Part shown: piece after piece, positions 1 through 7,503 of the stretch
Position numbering within the stretch: the stretch's first letter is position 1
Layout: each line of letters opens with the position of its first letter
Source: an uncultured Sutterella sp.
GTDB lineage: Bacteria > Pseudomonadota > Gammaproteobacteria > Burkholderiales > Burkholderiaceae_F
Direction of reading: 5' to 3'
DNA: 12,655 bases
Assembly (NCBI GenBank): GCA_900764215.1
Contig: CAAFNI010000177.1
Coordinates: 1-12,655 of the forward strand
Translations under genes and position numbers: made by a program
Notes under the pieces: model-generated
Databases searched by the model: none
What the model was told of the DNA's origin: nothing
The model's input: the letters and a program-made list of their open reading frames with translations, nothing else

Positions 1-436
1 CTCCCGCGCCGTCGACGAGGCCGTCCGGCTGCGCGCGCCCTTCGTCTGCTTTGCTGCCTCGGGCGGCGCCCGCATGCAGGAAGGCCTACTCTCCCTCATG
101 CAGATGGCCAAGACGACGGCCGCCGTCACCCGCCTTCACCAAGCGGGCCTTCCCTTCATTTCGGTTCTCACCGATCCGACGATGGGCGGCGTTTCCGCTT
201 CATTCGCCTTCATGGGCGACGTCGTGATCGCAGAGCCCAAGGCGCTCGTCGGCTTTGCGGGCCCGCGCGTCATCGAGCAGACCGTGCGCGAAAAGCTTCC
301 CGAAGGCTTCCAGCGCGCCGAATTCCTTCTTGCCAAGGGACAGGTCGACATGATCGTCGACCGCCGGGAGATGCGCTCCCGCATCTCCTGCCTGACGCAG
401 CACCTGATGCGCAAGCCGCCGGTGGCGGGCGCCTGA
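1..436 (+). CDS. accD: Acetyl-CoA carboxylase carboxyltransferase beta subunit, 3' part
   Basis: The reading frame is open from base 2 and gives the last 144 residues of AccD; the N-terminal zinc-ribbon part lies outside the window. With AccA this cytoplasmic subunit transfers carboxyl from carboxybiotin to acetyl-CoA to make malonyl-CoA for fatty-acid synthesis. The visible part holds the family core: ASGGARMQEG, SLMQMAKT, then SVLTDPTMGGVSASFA, EPKALVGFAGPRVIEQTVRE and GFQRAEFLL, in the order seen in E. coli AccD. These include the glycine-rich CoA/carboxyl-binding loops. The frame ends with TGA after a short tail (KPPVAGA), without the longer C-terminal extension of E. coli AccD. An accD-folC neighbourhood is standard in Pseudomonas and Burkholderiales. 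The identification is secure; only the 5' end is unseen. Confidence 0.97.
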   Translation, partial: SRAVDEAVRLRAPFVCFAASGGARMQEGLLSLMQMAKTTAAVTRLHQAGLPFISVLTDPTMGGVSASFAFMGDVVIAEPKALVGFAGPRVIEQTVREKLPEGFQRAEFLLAKGQVDMIVDRREMRSRISCLTQHLMRKPPVAGA

Positions 437-465
437 CGCCCGGCCCCGGGATTCGCCTGCTTCTT

Positions 466-519
466 CGAGCCGCCCGAGACGAGCGCAGAACGCGTCGTAC
501 GGACGGCTCGTTATTTATT
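466..519 (+). terminator. Terminator-like hairpin between accD and folC
   Basis: CGAGCCG (466-472) pairs with CGGCTCG (504-510). The stem continues inward past one mismatch with CCG (474-476) and CGG (500-502). The 23-base apical part can pair a little further (ACG/CGT). A T-rich tail, TTATTTATT, follows at 511-519. This resembles an intrinsic terminator ending the accD transcript, although the large loop and interrupted T-run make it imperfect. It ends about 20 bases before the folC ribosome-binding site, so it could also act as a leader structure for folC. Confidence 0.45.
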
Positions 520-540
520 CAAGTTTGGAGACTTTCTTTC

Positions 541-1869
541 ATGTTTGATGCTCAGACACTTGATGACTGGCTCGCGCACATCGAAGCGCTGCACGCCAAG
601 CCCATCGACCTCGGACTCGACCGAATGAAGGCCATGGCCGGACGCATGGGACTCGACTTTTCGTCGCAGACCGTGATCACCGTGGGCGGAACGAACGGCA
701 AGGGGTCGACCTGTGCGATGCTCGAGAGCATCTACCGTGCGGCGGGCTACACGACCGGCATGCACACGTCGCCGCATCTCATGCGCATCAACGAGCGCTG
801 CGTCGTCAACGGACGCGAGGCAAGCGACGAGCGTCTCATGGAGGCTTTCCGCGAAGTCGAGAAGGCCCGCGGCGAGATGACGCTTTCCTATTTCGAGTAC
901 ACGGCGCTAGCCATTCTCAAGATCTTCCGCGAGGAAAACCTCGATGTCGTGATCCTTGAAATCGGACTCGGCGGGCGTCTCGACGCCATCAACGCAATCG
1001 ATTCCGATGCGGCCGTCATCTCGACGATCGGCATCGACCACATCGCCTTTCTCGGCAGCACCCGCGAGGCCATCGGCCTTGAGAAGGCGCACATATACCG
1101 TCCGGGACGCCCCGCCGTGTGCGCAGACGCGGATGTGCCCGCAACGGTGCGCGAGCACGTTGCGCAGATCGGAGCCAGACGCCTTTTTGCGGACGAAGAC
1201 TGGACGGTCAAGGTGAGGAAGGACGGCACGTTTTCGTTTGCCATGGGGGCGACGCTCTTTGAGGATCTGCCCGAGCCCGCGCTCGCCGGCGCCAATCAGT
1301 ACCGCAATGCGGGCGGCGTCCTGGCCGCGGCGGCTTCGCTCATGGATCGCGTGCCCGTCACGCTCGACGACATCCGCACGGGCCTAAGAACGGTTCGCCT
1401 CACCGGCCGCTTTGAGCTCATCACCCGCGATCCCGTGCCCACCGTCATTGACGTGGGCCACAATCCCCAGGCCGCCGAAGTGCTTCTCACCAACGTCGTT
1501 CGAAGCCGCAGGCCGGGCGAACATACGATTGCCGTCTGCGGCATGCTCGCCGACAAGGACATGAAGGGTGTCATGCACATTCTCGCCGACGCATTCGACG
1601 AGTGGCACATCGCCTCCCTCACGGGGCCGCGTGCGGCCTCGGCCGCCGAACTTCACGAGGCCATGCTCGAAGGGGGCGTCGAGCCCGGTCGGATTCATGA
1701 GCACGGCGATGTGGCCGAGGCGCTGGCCGCAGCGCGCGAGAGCGCCGCAAAAATCGCAGCCGCCTCCGAATTCGATGCCGGGGAGGCTGTTAGAATCGTT
1801 GTGTTCGGCTCCTTCGTCACGGTGACCGCCGCGCTCGACGTCTTCGCGAAGGAAGGCATCGTTCGCTGA
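541..1869 (+). CDS. folC: Bifunctional folylpolyglutamate synthase / dihydrofolate synthase
   Basis: This 442-residue Mur-ligase-family enzyme matches the usual FolC length. It adds L-glutamate to dihydropteroate and/or folates using ATP, in the cytoplasm. The P-loop GTNGKGST is at residues 50-57, followed by HTSPHL (75-80), the E-I-GLGGRLD segment (140-148), STIGIDH (161-167), and GRFE and DVGHNPQA in the second half, all typical of FolC. The lysine expected to be carbamylated is present in EKAHI (182), where the commoner form is EKAGI. The ATG has a GGAG 10 bases upstream (527-530). Many proteobacteria have a single FolC doing both reactions; whether both occur here cannot be read from sequence. 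The SPOR gene starts 100 bases downstream with no obvious terminator between. Confidence 0.95.
   Translation: MFDAQTLDDWLAHIEALHAKPIDLGLDRMKAMAGRMGLDFSSQTVITVGGTNGKGSTCAMLESIYRAAGYTTGMHTSPHLMRINERCVVNGREASDERLMEAFREVEKARGEMTLSYFEYTALAILKIFREENLDVVILEIGLGGRLDAINAIDSDAAVISTIGIDHIAFLGSTREAIGLEKAHIYRPGRPAVCADADVPATVREHVAQIGARRLFADEDWTVKVRKDGTFSFAMGATLFEDLPEPALAGANQYRNAGGVLAAAASLMDRVPVTLDDIRTGLRTVRLTGRFELITRDPVPTVIDVGHNPQAAEVLLTNVVRSRRPGEHTIAVCGMLADKDMKGVMHILADAFDEWHIASLTGPRAASAAELHEAMLEGGVEPGRIHEHGDVAEALAAARESAAKIAAASEFDAGEAVRIVVFGSFVTVTAALDVFAKEGIVR
1788..1796 (+). promoter_or_regulatory. Possible extended -10 promoter inside the 3' end of folC
   Basis: TGTTAGAAT fits the extended -10 pattern TGn followed by a near-consensus hexamer (TAGAAT, five of six). 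No convincing -35 is seen at 16-18 bases upstream. It lies about 170 bases before the SPOR gene start and could give that gene an internal promoter. The evidence is one short motif. Confidence 0.2.
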
Positions 1870-1908
1870 GACGACAGAGGAAGGACCTGAAGATCCCGGC
1901 AGCCGCAG

Positions 1909-1935
1909 GCGCGCCTTGTCCGCGCGCCTTGGTCC
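1909..1935 (+). repeat. Near-perfect 13/14-bp tandem repeat in the folC-SPOR spacer
   Basis: GCGCGCCTTGTCC (1909-1921) is followed directly by GCGCGCCTTGGTCC (1922-1935), differing by one inserted G. It lies between the folC stop and the start of the SPOR gene. It probably reflects a local duplication; no function is evident. Confidence 0.6.
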
Positions 1936-1969
1936 GGCATGCATCCACCAAGTGAGGGGGCCAATCGCC

Positions 1970-3130
1970 ATGCAGTTTCCCAATCCGTTCAAAAAAGAGA
2001 AGCCGGCCGAGCAGCCCGCAGAGGCGTCCCGCATCGAGCCGCAGCTCGGAAGCGCCGGCGAGTCGCCCGCTCCCTGGGATGTTCGGGAGGATCCTCCCGC
2101 CTTCAGGGTCGTGGGCGAGGAAAAGCCGCTTGAGTCTGAAGTTTCGCCGGCTCCCGGCTCCGAGCCCGCGGAGCAGACCGCTTCTCAGCCCCAACAGCGC
2201 GAGCCCGTCTTCGTCGAGCCCCGGCCTTCGCAGGACGCGCCTTCAGCCGGCGCTCACGCCTCGCCCGAGTCCGGGCTTGTGATCGGCGACATCGGCAGCG
2301 CGCCCGCGCCCGATGCGCCCCGGCGTCCAGAACCGGAGCAGGAAGCGGCCGCAGAGTCCGAGGAGCCCGTTCGGAAGACGCGCCTCAAGATGCCTGCGTT
2401 CGGCTTCATGAGAAAAAAGGCCGTGGCCGGGACGGAGGCGGATGATGAGGTGCCCGACGAGGAAATTCTCCTTCAGCATCAGCGCACCCGCTACAAGCTG
2501 GTGGGCGCGGCGGCCCTGATGCTCGGCGTCATCGTCGTTGCGCCCCTCGTGCTTGACAAGGAGCAGGACGCCAAACCGCCCGTCTCGACGGAAATTCCCG
2601 CCGTGCCCGAGAAGGCCCGAACCACGCTTGACGCGGTGCCGGGCAGCTCGGGCGAGGTCGACGTGACGGAAAACAGCGCGACGAAGGATCAGTCCACCTC
2701 AAGGGCCAATCTGGCCAACGAGGCCCTGCAGCCCGTGAAGGCTGAGGCTGCGTCCGGGACGGCGCCCGCTCAGGGAGAGGCAAAGCCTGAATCCGGGAAG
2801 ACTGCGGAAAAGACAGCGGAAAAGACAGCGGAAAAGACAGTGGCGAAGTCCGGCGAGAAGGCCGCGGCAAAAAAGAGTCCGGCCGCCGACGCCAAGGGCT
2901 TCTACGTTCAGGTGCTCGCCACAAGCAGCGAGCGCAATGCCGAAAGGCTCGTCAAGGAGCTTGCCGCCAAGGGATATCCCGCGTACAAGGTGTCCGTGAA
3001 TCAGAAGGCGGGCACGCTCTGGCGCGTGCGCGTCGGGAATTATTCGACCCGGGACGAGGCTCGGGGCGTGCAGGGCACCCTGGTGCTCGACGGCCATACC
3101 GGCAAGCTCATCGTGGGCAACAACCCGTAG
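1970..3130 (+). CDS. Membrane-anchored SPOR-domain protein (DedD-like)
   Basis: The protein has 386 residues from the ATG at 1970, which has a GAGGGGG 9 bases upstream; an in-frame TTG at 1916 lacks a ribosome-binding site. The layout is a long Pro/Glu/Ala-rich segment, probably cytoplasmic (1-175), one membrane span (about 177-195, LVGAAALMLGVIVVAPLVL), a low-complexity linker with a KTAE tandem repeat (277-288), and a C-terminal SPOR domain (about 311-383, starting GFYVQVLATSS). SPOR domains bind denuded septal peptidoglycan, and DedD-type proteins work at the division site. The single span is expected to put the SPOR domain in the periplasm. The N-terminal region is much longer than in E. 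coli DedD. A SPOR gene between folC and cvpA is the normal order in Pseudomonas and Burkholderiales. The domain call is firm; the exact role is inferred. Confidence 0.88.
   Translation: MQFPNPFKKEKPAEQPAEASRIEPQLGSAGESPAPWDVREDPPAFRVVGEEKPLESEVSPAPGSEPAEQTASQPQQREPVFVEPRPSQDAPSAGAHASPESGLVIGDIGSAPAPDAPRRPEPEQEAAAESEEPVRKTRLKMPAFGFMRKKAVAGTEADDEVPDEEILLQHQRTRYKLVGAAALMLGVIVVAPLVLDKEQDAKPPVSTEIPAVPEKARTTLDAVPGSSGEVDVTENSATKDQSTSRANLANEALQPVKAEAASGTAPAQGEAKPESGKTAEKTAEKTAEKTVAKSGEKAAAKKSPAADAKGFYVQVLATSSERNAERLVKELAAKGYPAYKVSVNQKAGTLWRVRVGNYSTRDEARGVQGTLVLDGHTGKLIVGNNP
2798..2845 (+). repeat. 12-bp tandem repeat encoding KTAE units
   Basis: Three in-frame copies of AAGACNGCGGAA (2798-2809, 2810-2821, 2822-2833) are followed by a degenerate fourth (2834-2845). 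They encode KTAE three times and then KTVA in the linker before the SPOR domain. The last two full copies are identical at the base level, which suggests recent slippage. Copy-number changes would keep frame and alter linker length only. Confidence 0.85.
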
Positions 3131-3140
3131 CGCGGATGAG

Positions 3141-3161
3141 GGAGTTCCCGAAACGGGCTCC
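3141..3161 (+). terminator. Weak hairpin after the SPOR gene
   Basis: GGAG (3141-3144) and CCCG (3147-3150) pair with CGGG (3154-3157) and CTCC (3158-3161), giving eight base pairs with a TT bulge and an AAA loop. No proper T-run follows, so termination would be weak. It starts 11 bases after the SPOR stop codon. Confidence 0.3.
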
Positions 3162-3169
3162 TCCATTCC

Positions 3170-3178
3170 TGCTATAGT
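3170..3178 (+). promoter_or_regulatory. Possible extended -10 promoter for cvpA-purF
   Basis: TGCTATAGT matches the extended -10 form (TGn plus TATAGT, five of six to TATAAT). It sits 33 bases before the cvpA start and just after the weak hairpin. No good -35 is seen at standard spacing, which extended -10 promoters can tolerate. The evidence is suggestive only. Confidence 0.3.
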
Positions 3179-3211
3179 AACGGCTTCTCTAATTCTGCAG
3201 CCTTTTTCAAG

Positions 3212-3718
3212 ATGACTGAAATCGACTGGATCATCTGTGCTCTGCTCGTTCTCTCGACGGTGGTGGGCATCATGCGCGGAGTCATCCGCGAAGTGCTTTC
3301 CATTGTCGGCTGGGTGGCCGGCTTCATGCTGAGCATGAGCTTTGCGGGTGAGATCGCCGAACGCATTCCGCTCGAAAGCATCGGCTACATCCCGCGCGTG
3401 ATCATCGCGGCGGTTCTGATTCTTGTGGCCTGCCTCTTCATCGTGGGACTCTTCGGCTTCATTCTCCGCAAGATGCTTGAGGTGGCTGCGCTCACGTTCG
3501 AGGACCGCATTCTCGGCGGAGCATTCGGCTTTGTGCGCGGGATCATCGTGGTCGCCGCGTGCGTGTTCTTCTTCGGCCTGTCGCAGTCGCTCAGCTCGAG
3601 CCGCATGTGGCAGCAGTCCGTCATGATCGGGCCGGCGGAGACCGTGATCGAGTGGGCGATGCCCTACATGCCGGAGTGGATCCAGGCGCTCAAAGGCACG
3701 AAGGTGACGGGATTGTGA
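3212..3718 (+). CDS. cvpA: CvpA family inner-membrane protein
   Basis: This 168-residue hydrophobic protein is about the size of E. coli CvpA (colicin V production protein). Four membrane segments can be drawn at roughly 5-23, 28-46, 60-85 and 102-123. The family-typical loop ending in DRILGGAFGFVRG (98-110) precedes the last span, and the N-terminal R-G-x-I-R-E motif follows the first. CvpA is needed for colicin V export in E. coli; its general role in the envelope is not settled. The gene sits directly before purF, the conserved cvpA-purF order. The ATG at 3212 has no recognisable Shine-Dalgarno sequence (CCTTTTTCAAG precedes it), so translation may be weak or start differently. A hairpin follows the stop codon. 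Confidence 0.92.
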   Translation: MTEIDWIICALLVLSTVVGIMRGVIREVLSIVGWVAGFMLSMSFAGEIAERIPLESIGYIPRVIIAAVLILVACLFIVGLFGFILRKMLEVAALTFEDRILGGAFGFVRGIIVVAACVFFFGLSQSLSSSRMWQQSVMIGPAETVIEWAMPYMPEWIQALKGTKVTGL

Positions 3719-3727
3719 CGAATTTCT

Positions 3728-3761
3728 TCAAGGGGACCCTGCATGCGCACGGTCCCCTTGA
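3728..3761 (+). terminator. Perfect 11-bp stem-loop between cvpA and purF
   Basis: TCAAGGGGACC (3728-3738) is perfectly complementary to GGTCCCCTTGA (3751-3761), with a 12-base loop. Only a short T-poor tail (TCGTTTATA) follows. It starts 10 bases after the cvpA stop and ends 97 bases before purF. It could be a partial terminator, an mRNA 3'-end stabiliser for cvpA, or a control point for purF. Confidence 0.5.
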
Positions 3762-3858
3762 TCGTTTATAGGCAACATATTTCTCTACTCTCCTCAATCA
3801 AGGCCGGCCGCCGCCGATCCCTCGTCGGCGCGGACGGGAAAAATAGGAAAAACACATC

Positions 3859-5361
3859 ATGTGCGGGATCATTGGCTTGATGTCCGATTCGCCGGTCAAT
3901 CAGCGCGTCTACGACGCGCTTCATCTGCTGCAGCACCGCGGGCAGGACGCCGCCGGCATTGCAACGCTCGACGGCCTTCAGTTTCACTTCTTCAAGGGGC
4001 TCGGCCTCGTGCGCGACGTCTTTCGCACGCGCAACATGCGCGATCTGACGGGCTGCGTCGGCATCGGCCACGTGCGTTATCCGACGCAGGGCAACGCAAC
4101 GTCGCCCGACGAGTGCCAGCCCTTCTACGTGAATGCGCCTTTCGGCATTGCGTTTGCGCACAACGGCAATCTGACGAATGCCGATGATCTGCGCCGCGAG
4201 CTTTATGAGACGGACAGGCGGCACCTCAACACGACGAGCGACTCCGAAGTGCTCCTCAACGTGCTTGCGTCGGAGCTTTCGCGGGCCACGAGCGAAGGAC
4301 GGCGTCTCACGAAAACCTCGGTCTTCGATGCGGTTCGCGCGCTGCACCGCCGCGTGCGGGGCTCCTATGCCTGCGTGGCTGTTATCGCGGGCAAGGGCAT
4401 GCTCGCCTTCCGCGATCCCTGCGGCATTCGTCCGATCTGCTGGGGCTCCAACAAGCTCGAAAACGGCTTTACCGAATACATGGTGAGCTCCGAGTCCGTG
4501 ACGATGATCGGTTTGGGCTTCAAGACCGAGCGCGACCTCAAGCCTGGCGAAGCGATGTGGATCGACCTTGAGGGGAACGTTTCGTTCGCCCAATGCGCGG
4601 ACGAGCCCGCGCTTCATCCGTGCGCCTTTGAGTTCGTCTACTTCGCGCGTCCCGATTCCACGATCGACGGCATCAACGTCTATGCCGCCCGCCTGCGCCT
4701 GGGCGAAATTCTCGCCGATCACGTCAAAGCCGCCGTCGATCTCAACGAGATCGACGTCGTGATGCCGATTCCCGACAGCGCCCGCCCGTGCGCGCAGCAG
4801 CTCGCGCAGGTGCTCGGCCTTCCCTACCGCGAGGGCTTCATCAAGAACCGCTACATGGGACGCACCTTCATCATGCCCGGCCAGACGGTGCGCAAGAAGA
4901 GCGTTCGGCAGAAGCTCAACGCCATGCCCGTCGAGTTCGAAGGCAAGAGCGTGCTGCTCGTCGACGACTCCATCGTGCGCGGCACGACCATGACGGAAAT
5001 CGTCCGCATGGCCCGGGAGGCCGGAGCCGTGAAGGTCTTCGTCGCCTCCTCCGCACCGCGCGTCATGTATCCGAACGTCTACGGCATCGACATGCCGACG
5101 CGCTCCGAACTTCTCTGCGGCGACGGCAAGAGCGCCGAAGAGGTCGCCAGGATCCTCGGCGCGGACGCCGTGATCTATCCGCCCGCCGAGGATCTCAACA
5201 AGGTGCTCTGCGGCATGAATCCGGCCGTCGAATCCTTCGACTGCTCGTGCTTTGACGGGCGCTACGTGACGGGCGACGTCACGCCTGAATATCTCGACGC
5301 GCTCGATGCCAGGGCTGTTGCGGCCAAGGCCGCGGCGAAGACGCCCTCTTCCGACGATTGA
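3859..5361 (+). CDS. purF: Amidophosphoribosyltransferase
   Basis: This 500-residue protein catalyses the first committed step of purine synthesis: glutamine plus PRPP gives 5-phosphoribosylamine. Cys2 directly follows Met1 (MCGIIGL), so removal of Met exposes the N-terminal-nucleophile cysteine of the glutaminase domain. There is no propeptide, as in the E. coli type. HRGQDAAGIA (residues 27-36) and GHVRYPTQG are further glutaminase-domain motifs. The phosphoribosyltransferase domain carries VLLVDDSIVRGTT (365-377), the PRPP-binding loop. Length and domain order match E. coli PurF (about 505 residues). The start is fixed by the essential Cys2 and by AGGA 10 bases upstream. In most organisms this gene is under purine control (PurR in enterics); no PurR-like box was recognised in the 140-base upstream spacer. 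A hairpin follows the stop. Confidence 0.98.
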   Translation: MCGIIGLMSDSPVNQRVYDALHLLQHRGQDAAGIATLDGLQFHFFKGLGLVRDVFRTRNMRDLTGCVGIGHVRYPTQGNATSPDECQPFYVNAPFGIAFAHNGNLTNADDLRRELYETDRRHLNTTSDSEVLLNVLASELSRATSEGRRLTKTSVFDAVRALHRRVRGSYACVAVIAGKGMLAFRDPCGIRPICWGSNKLENGFTEYMVSSESVTMIGLGFKTERDLKPGEAMWIDLEGNVSFAQCADEPALHPCAFEFVYFARPDSTIDGINVYAARLRLGEILADHVKAAVDLNEIDVVMPIPDSARPCAQQLAQVLGLPYREGFIKNRYMGRTFIMPGQTVRKKSVRQKLNAMPVEFEGKSVLLVDDSIVRGTTMTEIVRMAREAGAVKVFVASSAPRVMYPNVYGIDMPTRSELLCGDGKSAEEVARILGADAVIYPPAEDLNKVLCGMNPAVESFDCSCFDGRYVTGDVTPEYLDALDARAVAAKAAAKTPSSDD

Positions 5362-5364
5362 TCC

Positions 5365-5391
5365 GGGAAGGAGGGGCGCAGGCGCCTTCCC
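5365..5391 (+). terminator. Terminator-like hairpin after purF
   Basis: GGGAAGG (5365-5371) pairs perfectly with CCTTCCC (5385-5391) around a 13-base GC-rich loop, three bases after the purF stop. The following TTCGCCTTG is only weakly T-rich. It probably ends or stabilises the purF transcript. Confidence 0.45.
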
Positions 5392-5451
5392 TTCGCCTTG
5401 CGAGTGCGGAGGGCGCGTTTGTTCCGAGTCTTTGCTAAGCTTGCGCGAAAA

Positions 5452-5475
5452 GGCCTGCTTCCGGTTGAGCAGGCC
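5452..5475. promoter_or_regulatory. 8-bp stem-loop just upstream of the 618-residue gene
   Basis: GGCCTGCT (5452-5459) pairs perfectly with AGCAGGCC (5468-5475) around an 8-base loop, ending 8 bases before the AAGGAG of the next gene. Read on the minus strand the hairpin is followed by TTTT, so it is shaped like a minus-strand terminator, but no minus-strand gene is present. On the plus strand it would be a 5' leader hairpin next to the ribosome-binding site. Confidence 0.4.
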
Positions 5476-5495
5476 GTCCGCACAAGGAGAGACAC

Positions 5496-7352
5496 ATGGA
5501 TGAAAAGCATTACAGCGCGCAAGCCGCAGCGTCTGATCCCGCCGACGGCGTCAGGGAGGAGATCGCAAGTTCTCACTTCCTTCCTTTCGATCTTTTCGAG
5601 GAGCATGAATTGATCGAAGCCTTCGGGCATCTGCCGCAGGAGGTCCGTCCGATCTTTGCCTACATGCACAACGGCATGCTTGAGGTTTTGGACGTGCTTC
5701 TGCAGGGTCGGGATCCCGTCGAGGTTTTGCAGAGGGAACTTGACGAACCGTCCGATGTAAACGGACTGCAGATCGTCGAGTGCCGCAAGATTCGGGACTT
5801 TCTCAAGGAAGACGCCGCTGCGTTTGAGGCCCGAAGAGGCGGCGTTGACATGCGGGTGCAGCGCGACATTCTGGACAACGCGATCATCGGGCTCAACCAT
5901 ACTATCCATACGGCCTCACTCGTCAGCGCCCTTGATGCGCTCTGCAGGGCGCTTGACAAGCTCGGCCTCAGCGGGGAGGCGCGGCAGGAGTGGCATGCCC
6001 GTCTCGAGCTATTCGGCCTTGATGAGTCGGCAATTGAGCGTCTGATTGCAATCCGCGAGGACGGTGCGCTCTGGAACGATCTTGAGGATTTGCTTGCCCG
6101 CGAGCAGGAGCCGCCTGCCGGGCTGATGGAGATGCTTCGGGAGCATTTTGAAAAGAATCTGGAGGTCGACAGCGTCGTCATCACGGCCGAGGAAATTCTG
6201 AGCACCGCCCGCACGCTTTCCAAGAACGGCCGGCAGCGCTTTGCCTTCATTCACAACGAACTGCTACAGGTCGGCCTGAAGCGGGCGCAGGGCAATGTCA
6301 ATGACTGGATCGCCGCTCTCCGAACGAACATGGACGACGCCCCGGCTGCGCGCAAAGCCGTCACTGGCCAGATCCTCGAATCCATCAAGGCGTCGGACGC
6401 ACTCCGGAAGGAGCTCAAGAATTTCGATCCCGCGTCGTTGCCCGAAGAGCTTGACGAAGCCGTCAGGCCTCTTGCCAAGGCTTTTGCCAAGCATGGCGAT
6501 CGGTATCCCGTCTACATCGTGCTCGCTCATCTTGTCCGGGCCTGCTGCCGCGCACAGGGAAAAGATGACTGCGAACTCCTGAACGTCCTTGTGCGGGCGG
6601 TCGGCGAAGGCACGCCGGCCTTCTCGGCGGGGATCATGGTCACGCAGCTGTTCAACCTCGTCACGGACGAGCAGCTCAAGCGGCTGGCTCTGAGCTATGA
6701 GGCTTATCGGCGTGAACATGAGGACGAGTACGGGGAAGATGAGGAAGATGACTACGAGGAAGAGAGTTGCTTTGATGACGCCGACGCACTGTTGTCCGAT
6801 GTTCGAAGTTCGCTGGCCGAGATGGATTTTTATCGCGCCAGCTTCATCGTTCAGGCGACGTTCCATGCAGCGCACGAACTGCTCATGGATAAGCAGCTAT
6901 CCAAGACGTTCGTCAAGACAGTGGACTTGGAGTCCGGCGAGGAGCGCATGCTCAGGCTGGAAATGGAGCCGGCAGGCGAATTCTTCCTGGGTATGCCGCA
7001 GGCGCGCATTCCCGAAGCCCGATTTCAAGACCTTTTCGAAAGAAAAGACGGAATGAGCGAGGAAGAGGCCATCGGGCGCTGGCTGAGATCGATCGAAGGG
7101 CTTGACGCGGCGTTGGAGAACATTGACCGGGAGGATGCGCGCCTGCTGCAAGGGGCTTTGTACTACTTAGGCATTCTGGCGCATTACATGCTCGAGCTCT
7201 CGCCCAAGCAGCAAAAGCGCCTTTCCAAGCTGATAGAAGCCCCCTTTGAAAGTCAGGCATTCCTCTTCAGCGTGGCCGCGTGGTTTGCCGATGAATCGGA
7301 GTATGCCCGACGCGAGCATGCGAAATATGCCGGGGAGTCGGCTGAGGACTGA
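5496..7352 (+). CDS. Unrecognised acidic helical protein with internal repeats
   Basis: I do not recognise this 618-residue protein. The start is good: AAGGAG (5484-5489) with a 6-base spacer. It has no signal peptide or membrane span and looks cytoplasmic. It is acidic and rich in Leu, Ala and Glu in heptad-like runs, which suggests an all-helical fold. Two segments resemble each other: residues 40-85 (with FAYMHNGMLEV at 54-64) and 235-280 (with FAFIHNELLQV at 249-259), 195 residues apart. A third, weaker copy may lie around 325-370 (KHGDRYPVYI, then RAQG). A highly acidic low-complexity stretch (about 407-428) separates this from a C-terminal helical part. No catalytic motif is visible. 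Base composition resembles the neighbours, so recent transfer is not evident. It stands where metZ usually follows purF. A helical-repeat scaffold is possible, but that is an inference. Confidence 0.8.
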   Translation: MDEKHYSAQAAASDPADGVREEIASSHFLPFDLFEEHELIEAFGHLPQEVRPIFAYMHNGMLEVLDVLLQGRDPVEVLQRELDEPSDVNGLQIVECRKIRDFLKEDAAAFEARRGGVDMRVQRDILDNAIIGLNHTIHTASLVSALDALCRALDKLGLSGEARQEWHARLELFGLDESAIERLIAIREDGALWNDLEDLLAREQEPPAGLMEMLREHFEKNLEVDSVVITAEEILSTARTLSKNGRQRFAFIHNELLQVGLKRAQGNVNDWIAALRTNMDDAPAARKAVTGQILESIKASDALRKELKNFDPASLPEELDEAVRPLAKAFAKHGDRYPVYIVLAHLVRACCRAQGKDDCELLNVLVRAVGEGTPAFSAGIMVTQLFNLVTDEQLKRLALSYEAYRREHEDEYGEDEEDDYEEESCFDDADALLSDVRSSLAEMDFYRASFIVQATFHAAHELLMDKQLSKTFVKTVDLESGEERMLRLEMEPAGEFFLGMPQARIPEARFQDLFERKDGMSEEEAIGRWLRSIEGLDAALENIDREDARLLQGALYYLGILAHYMLELSPKQQKRLSKLIEAPFESQAFLFSVAAWFADESEYARREHAKYAGESAED

Positions 7353-7428
7353 ATGCCGCTCGAAGTCCGCTTTTCCAGGCGATGCCTGTTTGAGGCGCAC
7401 GCTCGGCATCGGGCTTCGCAGGTAGGCT

Positions 7429-7472
7429 AAAATCGGCACGCATCCGGCACCCGACCGAAGCGTGCCGATTTT
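7429..7472. terminator. Symmetrical 13-bp hairpin, probable bidirectional terminator
   Basis: AAAATCGGCACGC (7429-7441) is a perfect inverted repeat of GCGTGCCGATTTT (7460-7472) around an 18-base loop. A-tract and T-tract ends give both strands the stem-plus-U form of an intrinsic terminator, and TGTTTTTG follows at 7483-7490. It lies 76 bases after the 618-residue gene and 31 bases before the rhodanese start. It probably ends the upstream transcript, but the rhodanese has no clear promoter after it, so read-through or attenuation is possible. Confidence 0.65.
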
Positions 7473-7503
7473 GCATGCAGACTGTTTTTGCAGGAGGTCC
7501 GAC

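Noticed and set aside
1916..1969. TTG start for the SPOR protein at 1916
   Set aside because: There is no Shine-Dalgarno; ATG 1970 has GAGGGGG at good spacing.
3766..4722. Long open frame of 318 codons on the minus strand opposite purF
   Set aside because: It lies wholly antisense to a secure purF and has no recognisable protein motif; long antisense frames are expected in GC-rich genes.
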